NCBI RefSeq assembly: GCF_004798865.1
Contig: NW_025335568.1
Coordinates: 54,951,423 to 55,015,422 of the forward strand
Length of the DNA: 64,000 bases
Reading direction: 5' to 3'
Source: Varanus komodoensis
Lineage: Eukaryota; Chordata; Lepidosauria; Squamata; Varanidae
The position numbers and the translations under genes are program-made. Numbering within the stretch: position 1 is the stretch's first letter; every line of letters begins with the position of its first letter. Positions 21,341-33,589 of this stretch are shown piece by piece. The notes beneath the pieces are model-generated. The model ran no database searches, was not told the DNA's origin, and saw only the letters and a program-made list of their open reading frames with translations.

Positions 21341-22827
21341 TATCAGAAATCTCCATTCTGGTAAGATAAGTTTCAGTTTAAATTGTGCTTATGTTCAACT
21401 ATTCATATAAATATATGAAGGTTACGCAAATTAGTGGCCTCTTTTCTCCTTGTTCGTGTTGGTATGCCCACTCCCTCTCTCAGTCTTTTTAAAATGTGAA
21501 AGTGGCCATCTTAACATCAGAGCTGATCTTCCTTGAGTGCCTTGATTTTTCTTGGTAGAAAGGTGGGGTAAATAAAGAAATGTGCATGCTTATGGAGCTG
21601 GAATAATGGGGTAAATCTCTCTTGAAGTACCCCCCACATGCACAAAAACATATGTGACTTCCTTGGGCAGCTGCCTAAGGAGCAGCTAATCCCTGCCTGT
21701 GCTGTCTCACCCCACAAATGCCAGGAGTCCCCATTTTGTGGCACTGTGGGAGACTGGAAGTGTGGATAAGCCCAGCACCCAGCACTGCTTAGAGCGCTGC
21801 CATCCCAGCCAGCTAAGCCTGCCAGGGCCAAACAACAGAAGAGACATCTTGCCCAGCCCGCAGGCCTCCAGCTTGGCTCTGCCTCTGCATTCATGAGCTG
21901 CAGAAGGGCAAGACTGAACTAAAGTTGTGGGGATAAGAAGCATTGTGTCTGCCCTAGTCATATGCACCATATCAGTCATTTCTAAGCTGCTCTTGCAGCT
22001 ATTCTTGTTTTTCTTAGTTTGGTGAAGTTCATTCACAAAAAAAGAAGACTTCTTTGGGACCCCAAGGGCTGTAGGAATGACTGAGCCCTTTCATTTAGCT
22101 ACATGACATTTGCAAAGCAATCCGGATTTCTATCCTGGGCCTATGGAGAATGCCAAGATTAAACCAGCTTATTGAAGTTCATCAATATAAAATGAATGAG
22201 AAGAAGCTCTTATGCAAGGCAAACCAACTTAAGCAATACGCTTCCCTGCAGCAATGGGTCTATTCTTTTTCACTTTAGCTGGTTTCCCTTCAAAGACTCC
22301 AAGGAAACAAAAAGGCTGAATAGTTAAATACTTCTTCAACAGTCCAGTGGCTTCTTATTTTTCCATGCCTTTTATTTGTTGTTACTTTGCAAAACCACTT
22401 CCAGACTCCCCACTGAGAAGCTCTCAGTCAAGGAGGGCAAGTCTGCTATTTATATATGCAGAATGCCATTAGGCTGTCCCTCCCACCACCTTTTTCATTA
22501 TTTTGTTTTAGGAAAGTAGCCAAAGATGGGACATTCTGGAATTCAGACAATAATCCATTGCCTTCCAGAAGAGTTACTAACTCTTGGCATTAGGCAACGC
22601 AAGGACAATAGCAGCTCTTTTCTCTCTTGCTAAATAAACAGATTTCTCTAAATGAATGGGAAGACAAATAGCCACCGAACAGTGGGTGAGCAAGGGGTAT
22701 AGTCTACCGCCACGCCAAACATTACACTGCAGCAATGCTAGGTTTGTTTGCCACCAAATGTCTATTCCACTAGGAGTCACTGTCAATTCTGTCGCCCTCG
22801 TGCATCTTAGATGCATAACATAAATGG
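21341..22827. other. Unassigned non-coding DNA with one retroposon tail
   Basis: At 21530-21590 (+) lies a retroposon tail: CCTTGAGTGCCTTGATTTTT, then GGTAGAAAGGTGGGGTAAAT, the same ending as at 2280. The remaining sequence holds nothing I recognise. Confidence 0.45.
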
Positions 22828-22890
22828 AATTTATTTTACTTTTTATTACATTTATATCCCACTGGGTTCTGATATTACAATATAATATCT
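22828..22890 (-). repeat. Retroposon 3' tail, minus strand
   Basis: TTTATTTTACTTTTTATTAC followed by ATTTATATCCCACTGGG is the complement of an A-rich tail attached to a CCCAGTGGGATATAAAT end. Confidence 0.45.
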
Positions 22891-22898
22891 CTCTCTTG

Positions 22899-22985
22899 AT
22901 ATTCTATACACCACGTATAACTCTGTACACTTCTATCATGTCTCCTCTTGCCTTTTCCCCCTAAACAATTTCAGCAGTTACTTTC
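22899..22985 (-). mobile_element. CR1-lineage LINE fragment, coding part
   Basis: ACTTCTATCATGTCTCCTCT followed by TGCCTTTTCC and CTAAACAATTTCAGCA is the complement of the ORF2 C-terminal coding segment seen at the far end of the copy at 20841. It is more 5' in the element than the neighbour at 23040 yet lies on its 3' side, so the two are separate insertions. Confidence 0.55.
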
Positions 22986-23039
22986 CAATTTACAAGAAGT
23001 AAAAGTTCCACTGTATTAAACTTTAGTCAAATACACCTA

Positions 23040-23275
23040 ATCCAAAGTGTCGTGTCCAAAGTGTGGGCAAACTGCAGCCAGTGCAGAGGAAGGCCATAGA
23101 GCTGGTCAGATAGGGAAAGCAATGGTCTAGCAAGTCCAGTATTCTGTTCTTGCAAAGGCCGGACTGCTGCCTGTGAGAAGGTGGGACATGGGTGCAACAG
23201 CACCTTCCCACCCATAGCAACTGGAATACAAAGCAGGTTACCTCTGAAGGCAGTATATAGCCATTTGTGACAAGT
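23040..23275 (-). mobile_element. CR1-lineage LINE, 3' UTR fragment
   Basis: The complement shows the 3' UTR order of this lineage: GGCAGTATATAGCCAT, GCAACTGGAATACA, GTGGGACATGGGTGCAACAG and ACTGCAGCCAGTG. It is strongly diverged, so the call is moderate. Confidence 0.5.
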
Positions 23276-24784
23276 GGTCATTGAATTGCTTTATTTTCTG
23301 TCTTTTAAATGGTACAGCTTGCAAAGCAAACTCTATAGTTTCCCTATCAGAATCTCCCAGCATTCTGCCATACAGGAATTCTTGCAATTCATAGAATTCA
23401 GAACTATGTTCTGCCCAGAAAAGATATCACTGAAGAATGATGCAATTGCATTGGAAGAGCTGTTGCCTAGAAGAAGAGGGCAAAGAGATGTTCTCTGCTG
23501 ACCCAGAGGGCCAGACTAAATCTAAAGATACAGAAGAATTCAGTGAGAGAGAAGTCTTTGAGGTAGGAGCAGCTCAGCCAAGGATGAGAGTGGTCTTCTA
23601 CACTAGAAGTTTTCCAGTAGAAGCAGGACAACCATCTTTTGGGAGCGTTCAAGCTCTGGGGTGCAGGGTTTGGGGTAAGTCTAGCTGGCTTGCAAATTTT
23701 CCCCAGCTCTGCGATTCTGTTATTCCGATTCTGTGCTTAAACGCTAAGCCCAAGACTCATCGGCAGGAGCACACCAGTGATGGCAGCCGTCCCAATCACC
23801 ATTATCACATTACTGTTGGTTCTGGCTGTCATTGCCTTATGTAAATCTCAGTAAACAATCCAAAGCTTGCATGATGCTTTGGGGATGCAAATGCTTTGCA
23901 ACATAGTGAGAACTAGCAGGCGTCTTTGCAGCCACTGATCACACACAGCCCATGAAACTTTGTGAATGTCTTCATCTTATCTGAGGGCCTCCTGGCCAAG
24001 TGTGACTGCAGTCCAGCAGGACATAATAGATGGGAAACTATCCTGGGGAAATTTCAGCTACGGTGTGGAGCCCACGCACACTAACATGCCTGTGAAGTTA
24101 TTGGCACTGTAGCTGTTAACTCCAGAGGACTGAAATGGCCTGACTTGCCTGAACTGCCCCGTTTGTCCTCTGCATCGGCCATGTGCACTGTCACAAATAG
24201 ACGTGTGAATACAAGCAGAGTTTTGTATTTAAGGAACGCAGATCATCTTACAGAGAGGTTAGCCAGTCTTAGGGCAGTGCTGCCAAGGCCAGGGGGAGGA
24301 AAAAGGAGCCAGGACAACTTCCTCGGGGATCCCTGTCGCCACACTCATGAATACCACCTTCCTTAGCCCAGCCACATCGCTTAGCAAAGTCCCACACAAG
24401 CGAAGGGCCCCTCCAGATGACCCTGGTGTCCATAATCTTTGTCTGCAGAGAACTGGCCTCTATTTTGAAGGCATCCTCTATACAAAGGGCTGACCAGTCC
24501 AACCCTGATACAGAGACAAAGAACCATCAGGAGAAAAACCTCACCCTGATGTTGTCCACCAAGAAAACCTGGGCAGCAGACTGAGACGGCACCTGGGTCA
24601 CTTGGACATAGCCTTCCATTTTATAGTGAGATCTTCTGCATTTCATTTCAAATGATAATAATTATTTCTAAATTTGCATTTAGGGAGATACAACAGGTAA
24701 GGGGAAATATGGCCCAGACAGTTAATGCTATTGCCAGGTTCCACCCCTCCTTAGGCCACCAGATGGTCCTATCAGCCTACTCTT
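23276..24784. other. Unassigned non-coding DNA
   Basis: No gene or recognised transposon. A 135-codon frame at 23437-23844 (+) carries no domain. The stretch 23880-24140 is repeat-free and may deserve an alignment check. Confidence 0.45.
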
Positions 24785-25700
24785 GTGTCACCCAATGCTG
24801 CTGTTAAATACCACATCAGTCCAAAATGAGACCTCCCTCATCCACTGTTTCATAGCAGGTAAGGCAGCTGACCTGACATGAATCACTGAAACCTGTGAAG
24901 GAGTTCGTATCTCCCAGTTATGTCCAATGGGTTGTTTCCTTCAGTATCAGGACAGATTTGAGAGCTGAGGATGGGGGTTGCTGTGGTCTATAATAATGTT
25001 CTCTCTTTCTCCAAACTCCCTGTTCGTCTGAGTATAATCTTGTGCTGGGTTAGCAGAACAAATTGGAGATTCTTCTTGTGTACCGCCCATCCTATGACTC
25101 CGTGGACTCCCTACCTGAGCTGACAGAGAGTGTCTTGGTTGCAATGCTGAGTTCCATCAGCGGCTGGTCTTGGGGAATGTTAACATTCACGCAAGGACAT
25201 CTTATCTAGGGCTGCTGAGGATTTTATGGACTTCATGACAAGCATGGGACCATCCCAACATGTCATCGCCCAACATGTGTAGCAGGCCACACTCAGGATC
25301 CTTGAGGATGGCGAACTGAAGATCACCACCCACTGAGATTTGGACTGGTGGAGAATTTCCCCTGTGTAGGGGTAGGGAACTTATTGTCTACCTCTAAGCT
25401 TATGGGTTCAGAGGGTTTCTAGCAGGCTGTAGGGGATTTCCAGCTGATATGGATGGTTCTGTCGAATCCCTGGGTGATCTCTGGACCCAAACATTTCATA
25501 CAGTCATTCTCTGTAGAAGGGCCATATGGCTCCGCAGTATACTCCAGAACTGAGAGCAATGATACAAAACAGAAAATGGCTTGAGTGCAGATGGACAAAA
25601 TGCATTGTGGATGCAAGTGAACCATGGTATGTGCCTATAATCAGATATCCTTAGGGAGGGAGGGCAGCAAAGAAGCAACTTCTCACTGTCTCTGTCAGGA
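24785..25700 (+). mobile_element. L2-clade LINE, endonuclease and linker region
   Basis: Conceptual translation shows the apurinic-type endonuclease of an L2-clade LINE. An ITETCEG motif lies near 24885 (the family has ITETW) and LLVYRPSYDSVDSLPEL at about 25068-25118 (the family has LLVYRPP). LGNVNIHA at about 25170 stands for the conserved LGDFNIHA, so its D is changed to N. The two blocks lie in different frames, so at least one indel separates them, and stops are present. The linker before the RT is recognisable to about 25700 (ACTGAGAGCAATGATACAAA, then AGGGCAGCAAAGAAGCAA). The RT itself is absent here. Confidence 0.8.
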
Positions 25701-26944
<1,244 letters not shown>

Positions 26945-27120
26945 GAATGTTAAACTGGGAATCAGAAGATCTGGATTCTAGGCCCTGCTCAGCCCACTGA
27001 GTAACTTTCAGCCAGTCACTGCCTTACCTACCTCACAGGGTTGTTGTGAGGTCAATGGAAAGGAGAACCTTCTAAGCCTCCTTGGGTTCATTGCTGGAGG
27101 AAGGTGGGATATAAACGCAA
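26945..27120 (+). repeat. tRNA-related SINE
   Basis: The copy has a decayed head (ATCTGGATTCTAGGCCCTGC, B-box region), the body CTACCTCACAGGGTTGTTGT and the end GGAAGGTGGGATATAAACGC. This is the widespread squamate SINE body whose 3' end is shared with LINE tails. A Tigger-like element starts right at its A-rich tail (27123). Confidence 0.75.
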
Positions 27121-27122
27121 TA

Positions 27123-27582
27123 CAGGCAGTTCCCAGGTTACAAAGGAGTTTTGCTCCTGAGAAAGTGGAAATTTGTCTTTAAGTCAAATTTGTGTGTAAG
27201 TTGTATCATGTATAATTGGCCCTCCTCATTTGCAGGGGTTACAGTTGCAAGATCCCTTGGAAAGTGGAAAACCCACAAATATCTCTAATCCCCCCTGCCA
27301 ACTCACCAATGCTTCCTCTTTGCCCCAAGGAAATGCTGGAGAAATTTCACCTTCCAGATGAGCAGGGTAGGAAGGCATGCTTTGGAGATCTCCCTCTCTA
27401 CCCTTTTGCTTCCTCTCTCTCTATGGTAATGCTTTGGAGTCCTTCCCTCTTTCCCTTTCAATTCCCCTCTCTCTATGGTGCTGACAATTTTCTGCAATAA
27501 TTAAAAAAAATAATATGCTTTATGGCAGATCCTTTGTAAGTATGAGCTATAACTTGGACATCCATAACTTGGGGACTGCCTG
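27123..27582. mobile_element. Tigger/pogo-like non-autonomous DNA transposon with TA duplication
   Basis: The left end CAGGCAGTTCCCAGGTTA and the reverse-complemented right end CAGGCAGTCCCCAAGTTA match at 16 of 18 positions. TA flanks both sides exactly (27121-27122 and 27583-27584), the target duplication of Tc1/mariner-type elements. At 460 bp it has no transposase. Internal sequence around 27215-27290 (GGCCCTCCTCATTTGCAGGG) resembles another Tigger-type end, so a nested insertion is possible. It sits in the A-rich tail of the SINE at 26945. Confidence 0.85.
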
Positions 27583-27584
27583 TA

Positions 27585-28184
27585 ATTATGATGCAGCTTA
27601 CTGTAGTATATTTAGTATTTTATTGCATAAATTGTTAAGAGAGCTTTGACTATTGGAAATGCAATGGCCCCTGAGCCCAGAAAATGTTAGCCAGGCTTAG
27701 GTCCTGTTGAAGGAAAAGTCCATCATTAGCTTAATTTTCTCTAATTAAAGGAGCTATGACAGCGCAGGCAACACTATAACCACTGTCATCAAACCATAGG
27801 ACGCTGTTGAAATACACGTTGTCATGCTGCCCAAACTCAGCTGCACTGACAAACCATGATTTGTTCATTGCAAACAACCCAAAGTTGACAACCCAGCAAC
27901 CATGAGATTCCATTAATTGGTTGTTCAAGGTTTGACATACCATGGTTTGTTACTATGGCTGGTAACAAACATGATAACCCACAGCTCAGCAACAACCCAT
28001 CCTCAACTCTCTGTGTTGTCCAAACCCAACTATTGTTTTATTCAGCTGTGATTGACATACTTTAAACTGGTGTGGATGCTTTATAGATTGGCTTGCACAC
28101 TGCTTAGGGAAGCCACAGCCAGTGATATGGTGATAAATTTTGAAGAACATGAACTGGCCATACCCATGGTGTTCTTCCTGATAT
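27585..28184. repeat. ACCATGGTTT-type palindromic repeat, degenerate
   Basis: From about 27790 to 28045 the motif recurs in both orientations: ATCAAACCATAGG, CAAACCATGATTTGTTC, ACATACCATGGTTTGTTAC and GTAACAAACATGATAACCC. This marks a MITE-like family common in squamates. Boundaries are unclear and no target duplication was identified. The rest of the interval is unassigned. Confidence 0.45.
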
Positions 28185-28262
28185 GGGTTGTGCTTGTTGG
28201 AACTGATGGGGGGTGTAGTCTGACAACATATGGAGGGCCATAGTTTTGCTGTCCCTAGCTGA
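28185..28262. mobile_element. hAT-like MITE, half copy
   Basis: TGTTGGAACTGATGGGGGGT, GTAGTCTGACAACATATGGA and GGGCCATAGTTTTGCTGTCC follow the right half of the MITE family seen at 3391 and 59710. The left end is not clear. Confidence 0.55.
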
Positions 28263-28264
28263 AC

Positions 28265-28510
28265 AGGGTCAGTGTGGTGTGTACTGGGGATCCAAGAGAT
28301 CTGGGTTCTAGTCCCCACTCAGCCATGGAGCTCACAGGATGGCTTGTCACAGACTCTCAGCCCAGCCTACCTCACAGGGCTTATCCTCTGGGCTGTTGTG
28401 GCTGTTGTGAGGATAAGACTGAGAGGAAGAGGAGAAGTAAGTAAGCCCCCTTGAGTTCCTTGAAAGGAGAAAAGGTGATACATAAACCCAATAACAAAAT
28501 AAATAAAGCA
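28265..28510 (+). repeat. tRNA-derived SINE, near full length
   Basis: The head has CAGTGTGGTGTGTACTGGGG and a clear B box (GGTTCTAGTCCCC). The body runs through ACTCAGCCATGGAGCTCACA and CTACCTCACAGGGC, ending in GGTGATACATAAACCCAATA and AAATAAATAAAG. It is the most complete SINE in the window. The A box is damaged, so it is presumably silent. Confidence 0.8.
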
Positions 28511-29562
28511 AGCATCAGTTAGTGATGTAGACCTCTGTCTTCCAGCTTGACCACAAGTATAACAATCATGGTACTCTAAGGTGATTTCGTACCCTATCAC
28601 TTCCCCTTCATCAATGCAGTTCTCTTTCAGGATTATATCTGTTTATTTTAAGGGAATATCTTTCAAACTTGTTCATAATTATCTGGCAGTGAATGTTAGA
28701 GGGCTATTTTTGAAAACTGTGTCATTTTGTTTTGCTTTCATGCACACACATACACATGCAAGAAAACACTCCCAACTTCACATGATTTGGTAGAGCCCAT
28801 AGCAGAATATACCACTGCATTCAAGCAAAGGGGAACCACTGTCAGGCCTGGACTTTCTGCACATGCTGCCTGAGTGAAGCCATGCACTGAGGCACCCCTA
28901 GGCATGGCTCTTGCCATGGTGTACCCCATGAGCTCCTGAGAGATGGGTCTGCTCACTCCATTTTTCTGAGGGTGGAGAAGGAAGATATAAAATGGTACAT
29001 GCCAGCGCCCTCTTTCATTCTGCAAAATATGCTCACACACACTTGATTAGCACCAGAGTTGTTTAGTAGTTAGAATACCAGACAAAACAGATATTACTTC
29101 AAATCCATACCAAGCACCTACATCTCTCTCTAAGGACAGAAGTGCCAAAGGAAAAGAAGCAAAGGCTCAGCAAAAGGAATCAATTAAATTTGCACCAATC
29201 CAAACGAAAGTCATTTCACATACTGCACAGCGTCGGATCAGTACTTCTGTCAGTAGATACCTGTCCAGCCCAGCCATCACGTGGCAAAGACTAGAGCCTG
29301 AAGAGAAGCTGGAAGATGGCCCCCTGGCTGGCAGGCCAGGGGGTCAAGCTACACACAACTACATACCATGTAGTGAAGCCTTACAGTTTTCCTTACATTC
29401 GAGTAAGAGTCTCTCTCTCTCTCTCTCTGATCTAAAGTAGCTGCAGGAGGTCCAATCCACACTGAAATCCTAACAGAGGGTCAAGGATTTTTAAGATCTC
29501 AATCAGGTCCCCTGTACCTACTGTAGAGCAAAAAAGAAAAAAAAATGCTGGATAGGAATTTG
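28511..29562. other. Unassigned non-coding DNA
   Basis: A possible decayed tRNA-type SINE head (TTTAGTAGTTAGAATACCAG) lies near 29062. A (TC)n run is at 29409-29429. No gene. Confidence 0.45.
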
Positions 29563-29765
29563 GTTTGATGTGGCTCTAAGACTGGAAAATCCCAGGTTCG
29601 GCTCCCCACTCACCCCTGAAGTTCAGGGCAACCATAGGCTGATTTCTGACTTTCACCCAAACTATGACGTTGGTATAATGTAAAATCACTGAAGAGAAGA
29701 ACCTTGCACATTCTTTGTGCTCTGTTGAGCAAAGGTCCTCTATAAATGTCACAAACTATTACCGA
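29563..29765 (+). repeat. tRNA-derived SINE
   Basis: A B-box-like CCCAGGTTCGGCTCCCCACT is followed by the body TTCAGGGCAACCATAGGCTG and the end GCAAAGGTCCTCTATAAATG. The order matches the SINE at 28265 but the body is more diverged. Confidence 0.65.
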
Positions 29766-30429
29766 GATTTCTGTGAGCATTGCAGGTTGGCAGCAAATCA
29801 GTGTTAAAGCTGAATGAACTGATGAATCTGGTTCTACAGTTCATTCAGCAAAGAGGCACAAACTTTTCCTGTAACTCTCCCGCAGTGCCAAGAGTACTGT
29901 GGAATTTTTAACAACTACAAATAAGCCAGGAAAATGAATATTACAACGACCAGCATAATACAAGACATTTGCTAGGGTGGTCTATAATCCCAATTTCCTG
30001 TGGACAGTTAAATTTTAGCAAGATTTCCACACCCCTTCCCTTAACGATATAGAGATTTCATGCATACATCATTTCAGAATGTCATGTTGTTTATTTTAAT
30101 ATGTATTTGCTCAAGCAAAACACCTCTATTACAAAAGTGTCCTGACAGGAGTATATAATTAATTCCTTCCTTAGGGCACAACTGTTTCTTTTGATTTTAT
30201 TTTCTAGCAATATATTTTCTGCAGTGCAGGCTCCGTAGAACAACATGACAACATGGATGTAATCTGTCAAAGTTATTTGGTAATGCTTTAACACACTGAT
30301 ATAGTGATGGTAAGAAGTACTGTTAGGTGAGTTGAGTACAACTCGAATACCTAAATCTCTGGTTAATTATCTCACTGGTTCTGCATACAGCAGGGGAAAA
30401 GAACATATGGCTCTCAAGAAACAAATGTT
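29766..30429. other. Unassigned non-coding DNA
   Basis: AT-rich sequence with no recognised feature. Confidence 0.5.
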
Positions 30430-31260
30430 TCCAAAGCTTCTGATCACCCCATTCATCAGATGGGGGCAAAACTGACCCCAGAAGATCACCAAACACCACC
30501 TTCTGGACCAACCATACATGCAGGAGTGAAACCACTGCAGTGTAATACCCAACACTCACCATATTCATCCCAATGAGCAATGATACTGAAAGCCACCCAG
30601 AGATCAAGGAGAATCAACTGGGTCACAGTCCCCTCACCTTTCTCCTGAAGCAGGTAATCATACTGGGTGACCAAGGCTGCTTCTGTCCCAAAACCTGGGC
30701 TATCAGCAACTGAAATCAATTGAGTTATCGGTCTCATCCAGGAGCCTCCAGGGATGATCAGCAACCACCTGCTCAAGGACCTTGTGCCAGTAAGCAACAT
30801 TTTCCTAAAGTTGTCAGGGACCTCCAAATCCAGGAGGATTTCTTTAGAGCTAATCTTACTACCACCTCTTTCTGGTGGTCCTTGCTAGGTTTAATAAGCC
30901 ACAAGAGACAAGGATCCGGTATGGAAGTGGCTCAGTATCCAAGCACCATGGCATGTCTTCAAGCTGTACCAACAGAAACTCATCCAAAAAAGTTGGACGT
31001 AACTGTGCTCTGTGTACATCCTCACCTGATTCACCAGATGGAATGCCAGAGTCTTGGTCCTGACAGGCGCAAGAGATGTTATCCTGGAAGCATCTTGCAA
31101 ACCTTTCACAGCTGATGGCACCTGATGTTTCCAGAACCTCAGAAGGGCCAGCATATAATAAGCCCACACAATCCTGGATGACATACCAAGAGGTGGACAA
31201 GAGATAATTCTTCACTGCCTTTGCCCTGCTTTCACTCTGTAGAAGACAAGGCATGATTGT
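30430..31260 (-). mobile_element. L2-clade LINE, linker and N-terminal RT region
   Basis: A minus-strand frame (30486-30827) encodes SPGFGTEAALVTQYDYLLQE and VTQLILLDLWVAFSIIAH. These correspond to the RT segments with a GFGTE-ALV block and LVLLDLSAAFDTIDH in L2-clade elements. The S and A around the motif-A aspartates are changed (LDLWVAFSII), so this RT is dead. Further upstream in the element (31000-31260) the complement matches the linker with CTCATC and GATGTTATCC landmarks. It belongs to the same clade as 24785 but covers the next region and lies on the opposite strand. Confidence 0.8.
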
Positions 31261-31439
31261 CAAGAAATGGGATGGGGCAGCTGTGTAATGATGAGAAAGG
31301 GAGGGGGGGATGATACAACCTAGCTTGCCCTTTTCTTTATGTGAGCCTAGTTTCGTGGTTTGCTTGCTTTTTATTTTGATGATGCATTTCCTCTTTTCTG
31401 GCCATGCATAAGTGACCACCCAAGCAATTCCACATGCTT
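31261..31439. other. Unassigned non-coding DNA
   Basis: No recognised feature. Confidence 0.45.
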
Positions 31440-31800
31440 CTGAATTATTTAGTCAGGGAGTGGGGAAAGTTTACTATAATATAAGCCTGGAGCTTGTAGA
31501 TTCTATGAATAGCTGATGTGAATAGCGGCACATCGGTGGCATGGTAATATTTGAGGTTGTATCTGTTGTGCTTCAGGTTTGTATAATTATCAGCTAGAGT
31601 TGCCTTGGGAAATGCTTTGCAGACTCTGCCTTGGTCTTCTAAAAAGCAAGCTCTCCCTTCATCTCTTATGCTCACAGATAATGAATTCAGCTTTAGGCTG
31701 GTCTGAATTTGCCAGGGCTTCCAAAGCAGCAAACCTTAAAGGAGTAAACCCCCAGACAATCCCAATTAGATAAATCCTTGAAGAAAAAAACGGGGAGGCA
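31440..31800. other. Repeat-free stretch, candidate conserved non-coding DNA
   Basis: No repeat signature. It contains a GATAATGAATTCAGC-like AT-rich motif set and no meaningful frame. It is listed only because it stands out from the repeat-derived surroundings. Conservation is unknown. Confidence 0.25.
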
Positions 31801-32078
31801 TTGTTTTCTCTTGCTGCTGACACAATGCATCACAGTGTGGAACTGAATCTGCTATTTTAATACATTTAATTGTCACCCATGCTGGATTTCCTGGGCTTGG
31901 CCCACCAATTGCTTTGCATTTTAAAATAATCTTCTCACAATGCCTAATCTTCTGTCCTGTTCTTTCCTTTCCTTTCCTTTCCCCCTCCCCCAGTGAAACC
32001 CTGAAGCAGCATTGATATTCAAAGCTGTACCAGCATATTTATTACACCTACAGGTTTTGAAGTTTTCCAAAGGCCAGC

Positions 32079-32080
<2 letters not shown>
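31801..32080. other. Unassigned non-coding DNA
   Basis: Contains a short (TTTCC)n run near 31962-31982. Nothing else recognised. Confidence 0.5.
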
Positions 32081-32113
<33 letters not shown>

Positions 32114-32163
32114 AGGAAGGAAGGAAGGAAGGAAGGAAGGAAGGAAGGAAGGAAGGAAGGAAG
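32081..32163. repeat. (AAAG)n / (AAGG)n microsatellite
   Basis: About eight AAAG units pass into about twelve AAGG units with no interruptions. This is a purine-only strand, prone to length change. Confidence 0.97.
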
Positions 32164-32923
32164 TGCTGCGTAGTGATTGTCATTCATAAATCTAGCACGG
32201 ATTATGTCTAGTTGCTTCCTTTGATTTGAATTCTAGTCAAAGGAAGCATTGTATTAACAGGTACTTCAAAAGATATCATGCACTTTTGAATGTTCCTGGG
32301 AAGGTTACAATTTCCTCAATATGTGAGACAAACCCAAGGAACACAACATATATAAGGTGGTCAGGTGTACAAAGATTGTTGTTTAGCAAAGTCTGTCCAA
32401 CCCATCGCTATCCCATGGACAACGTTCCTCCAAGGACAAAGGACATAAATGCATGGCTCCATAGTCACAGTTCTAGTCAATTTACTTGTGTGCCATATTT
32501 CCCCCAGGACATGATGCTTCCTCTGATTCTCTTGAATGCTCACTCTGGGTGCACACCTTAACATGGTGAGGGGATTTGAGAGTGCCAAAGAAGCCAAGAG
32601 GAATACCTCTAATGGTGATGGGGTGGAGAAGCTCCTGAAGTTCAGCAACCCAATGGCAGTTGAAGACAACACTGGCAGAGGATCTTTCAGAGACAACAGC
32701 AGTGATGCTTAAGCTAACTCTGGTTAGTACTGTGCAGCAACGGGAAACCACTTCTGAATATTCTTACCCTATGATGAAACAATCCAAAATGCTTAGAATG
32801 GTCCACAAAACAAATACAGTATCTTTAAAGATTAAAAACTGCAATGCAATACAAATTCAGTTACAGAAAAGAAGCATAAGTGCTTATAAGCAAATGTATT
32901 TATTTACTTCTAATGGTAACATA
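32164..32923. other. Unassigned non-coding DNA
   Basis: No gene or named element. Confidence 0.5.
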
Positions 32924-33366
32924 CAGTGGTACCTCAGCTCATGAATGTCTCAGTTCGCAACCAAATCGGGTCACAAACAGAAATTTCAGAAAAAAATTGC
33001 CTCAGGTCGTGAACTCCGCATCGGGTGACAATCACGATCGCACCCGTCTTCCCTGCATGAGCAGGATCGCGATCACAGCCATCTCCCCCGCTCCCCCAAG
33101 CACGATCACTATTGCACAATTATTGTTTGGACTCTCCTTCCAAGCAATACCCTCCCACCCCCACCTAGGTTCCTGTTCTCTACTGTACTTTGTTACTTTT
33201 TTGTTCTTTGTTACTTTGCTTCAAATTTTTGTGATAAAAAATTTTTACAGAACGGATTAACCTTATTTACATTGAACCTTGTGGGGGGATTTGACTTGGC
33301 TCGTGACCAATTCGGTTGGGACCAGAGTCATGGAGCGGATTAAGTTCGTGAGCCGAGGTACCACTG
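32924..33366. mobile_element. Tigger/pogo-like non-autonomous DNA transposon
   Basis: The left end CAGTGGTACCTCAGCTCATG and the reverse-complemented right end CAGTGGTACCTCGGCTCACG match at 18 of 20 positions. The left flank is TA; the right flank is TG, a one-base decayed TA duplication. At 443 bp it has no transposase. The internal CpG-rich part (AATCACGATCGCACCCG, GGATCGCGATCACAGCC) still keeps many CpGs, which suggests moderate age. It is longer at its ends and better preserved than the element at 27123. Confidence 0.88.
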
Positions 33367-33589
33367 TGATTCACTTTTTAGCTGTAACCATGGGATAAGG
33401 AGCTGGACAAACTGGAACAGTAACATGTTGGGGGTGCTTCTACAGCAACAGGGCTGTGTACCTGTTCCCCACTCGTAGTTATTATGAGCTTCTTAGACTA
33501 TTTTTTGACCCTCCCATTTCACTTCAGTCAATAACACAGCCCATGAGGGGTTTTTTTAGAGCAGGGAAAGAGGAGTATCATTTCTTTAA
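33367..33589. other. Unassigned non-coding DNA
   Basis: No recognised feature. Confidence 0.5.

Noticed and set aside
29050-29120. Possible SINE head (TTTAGTAGTTAGAATACCAG)
   Set aside because: B box degraded and no body. Too weak to annotate as a feature.
30859-31419. 186-codon minus-strand open frame
   Set aside because: It lies over the linker part of the L2 fragment in a frame that does not give family-like protein.
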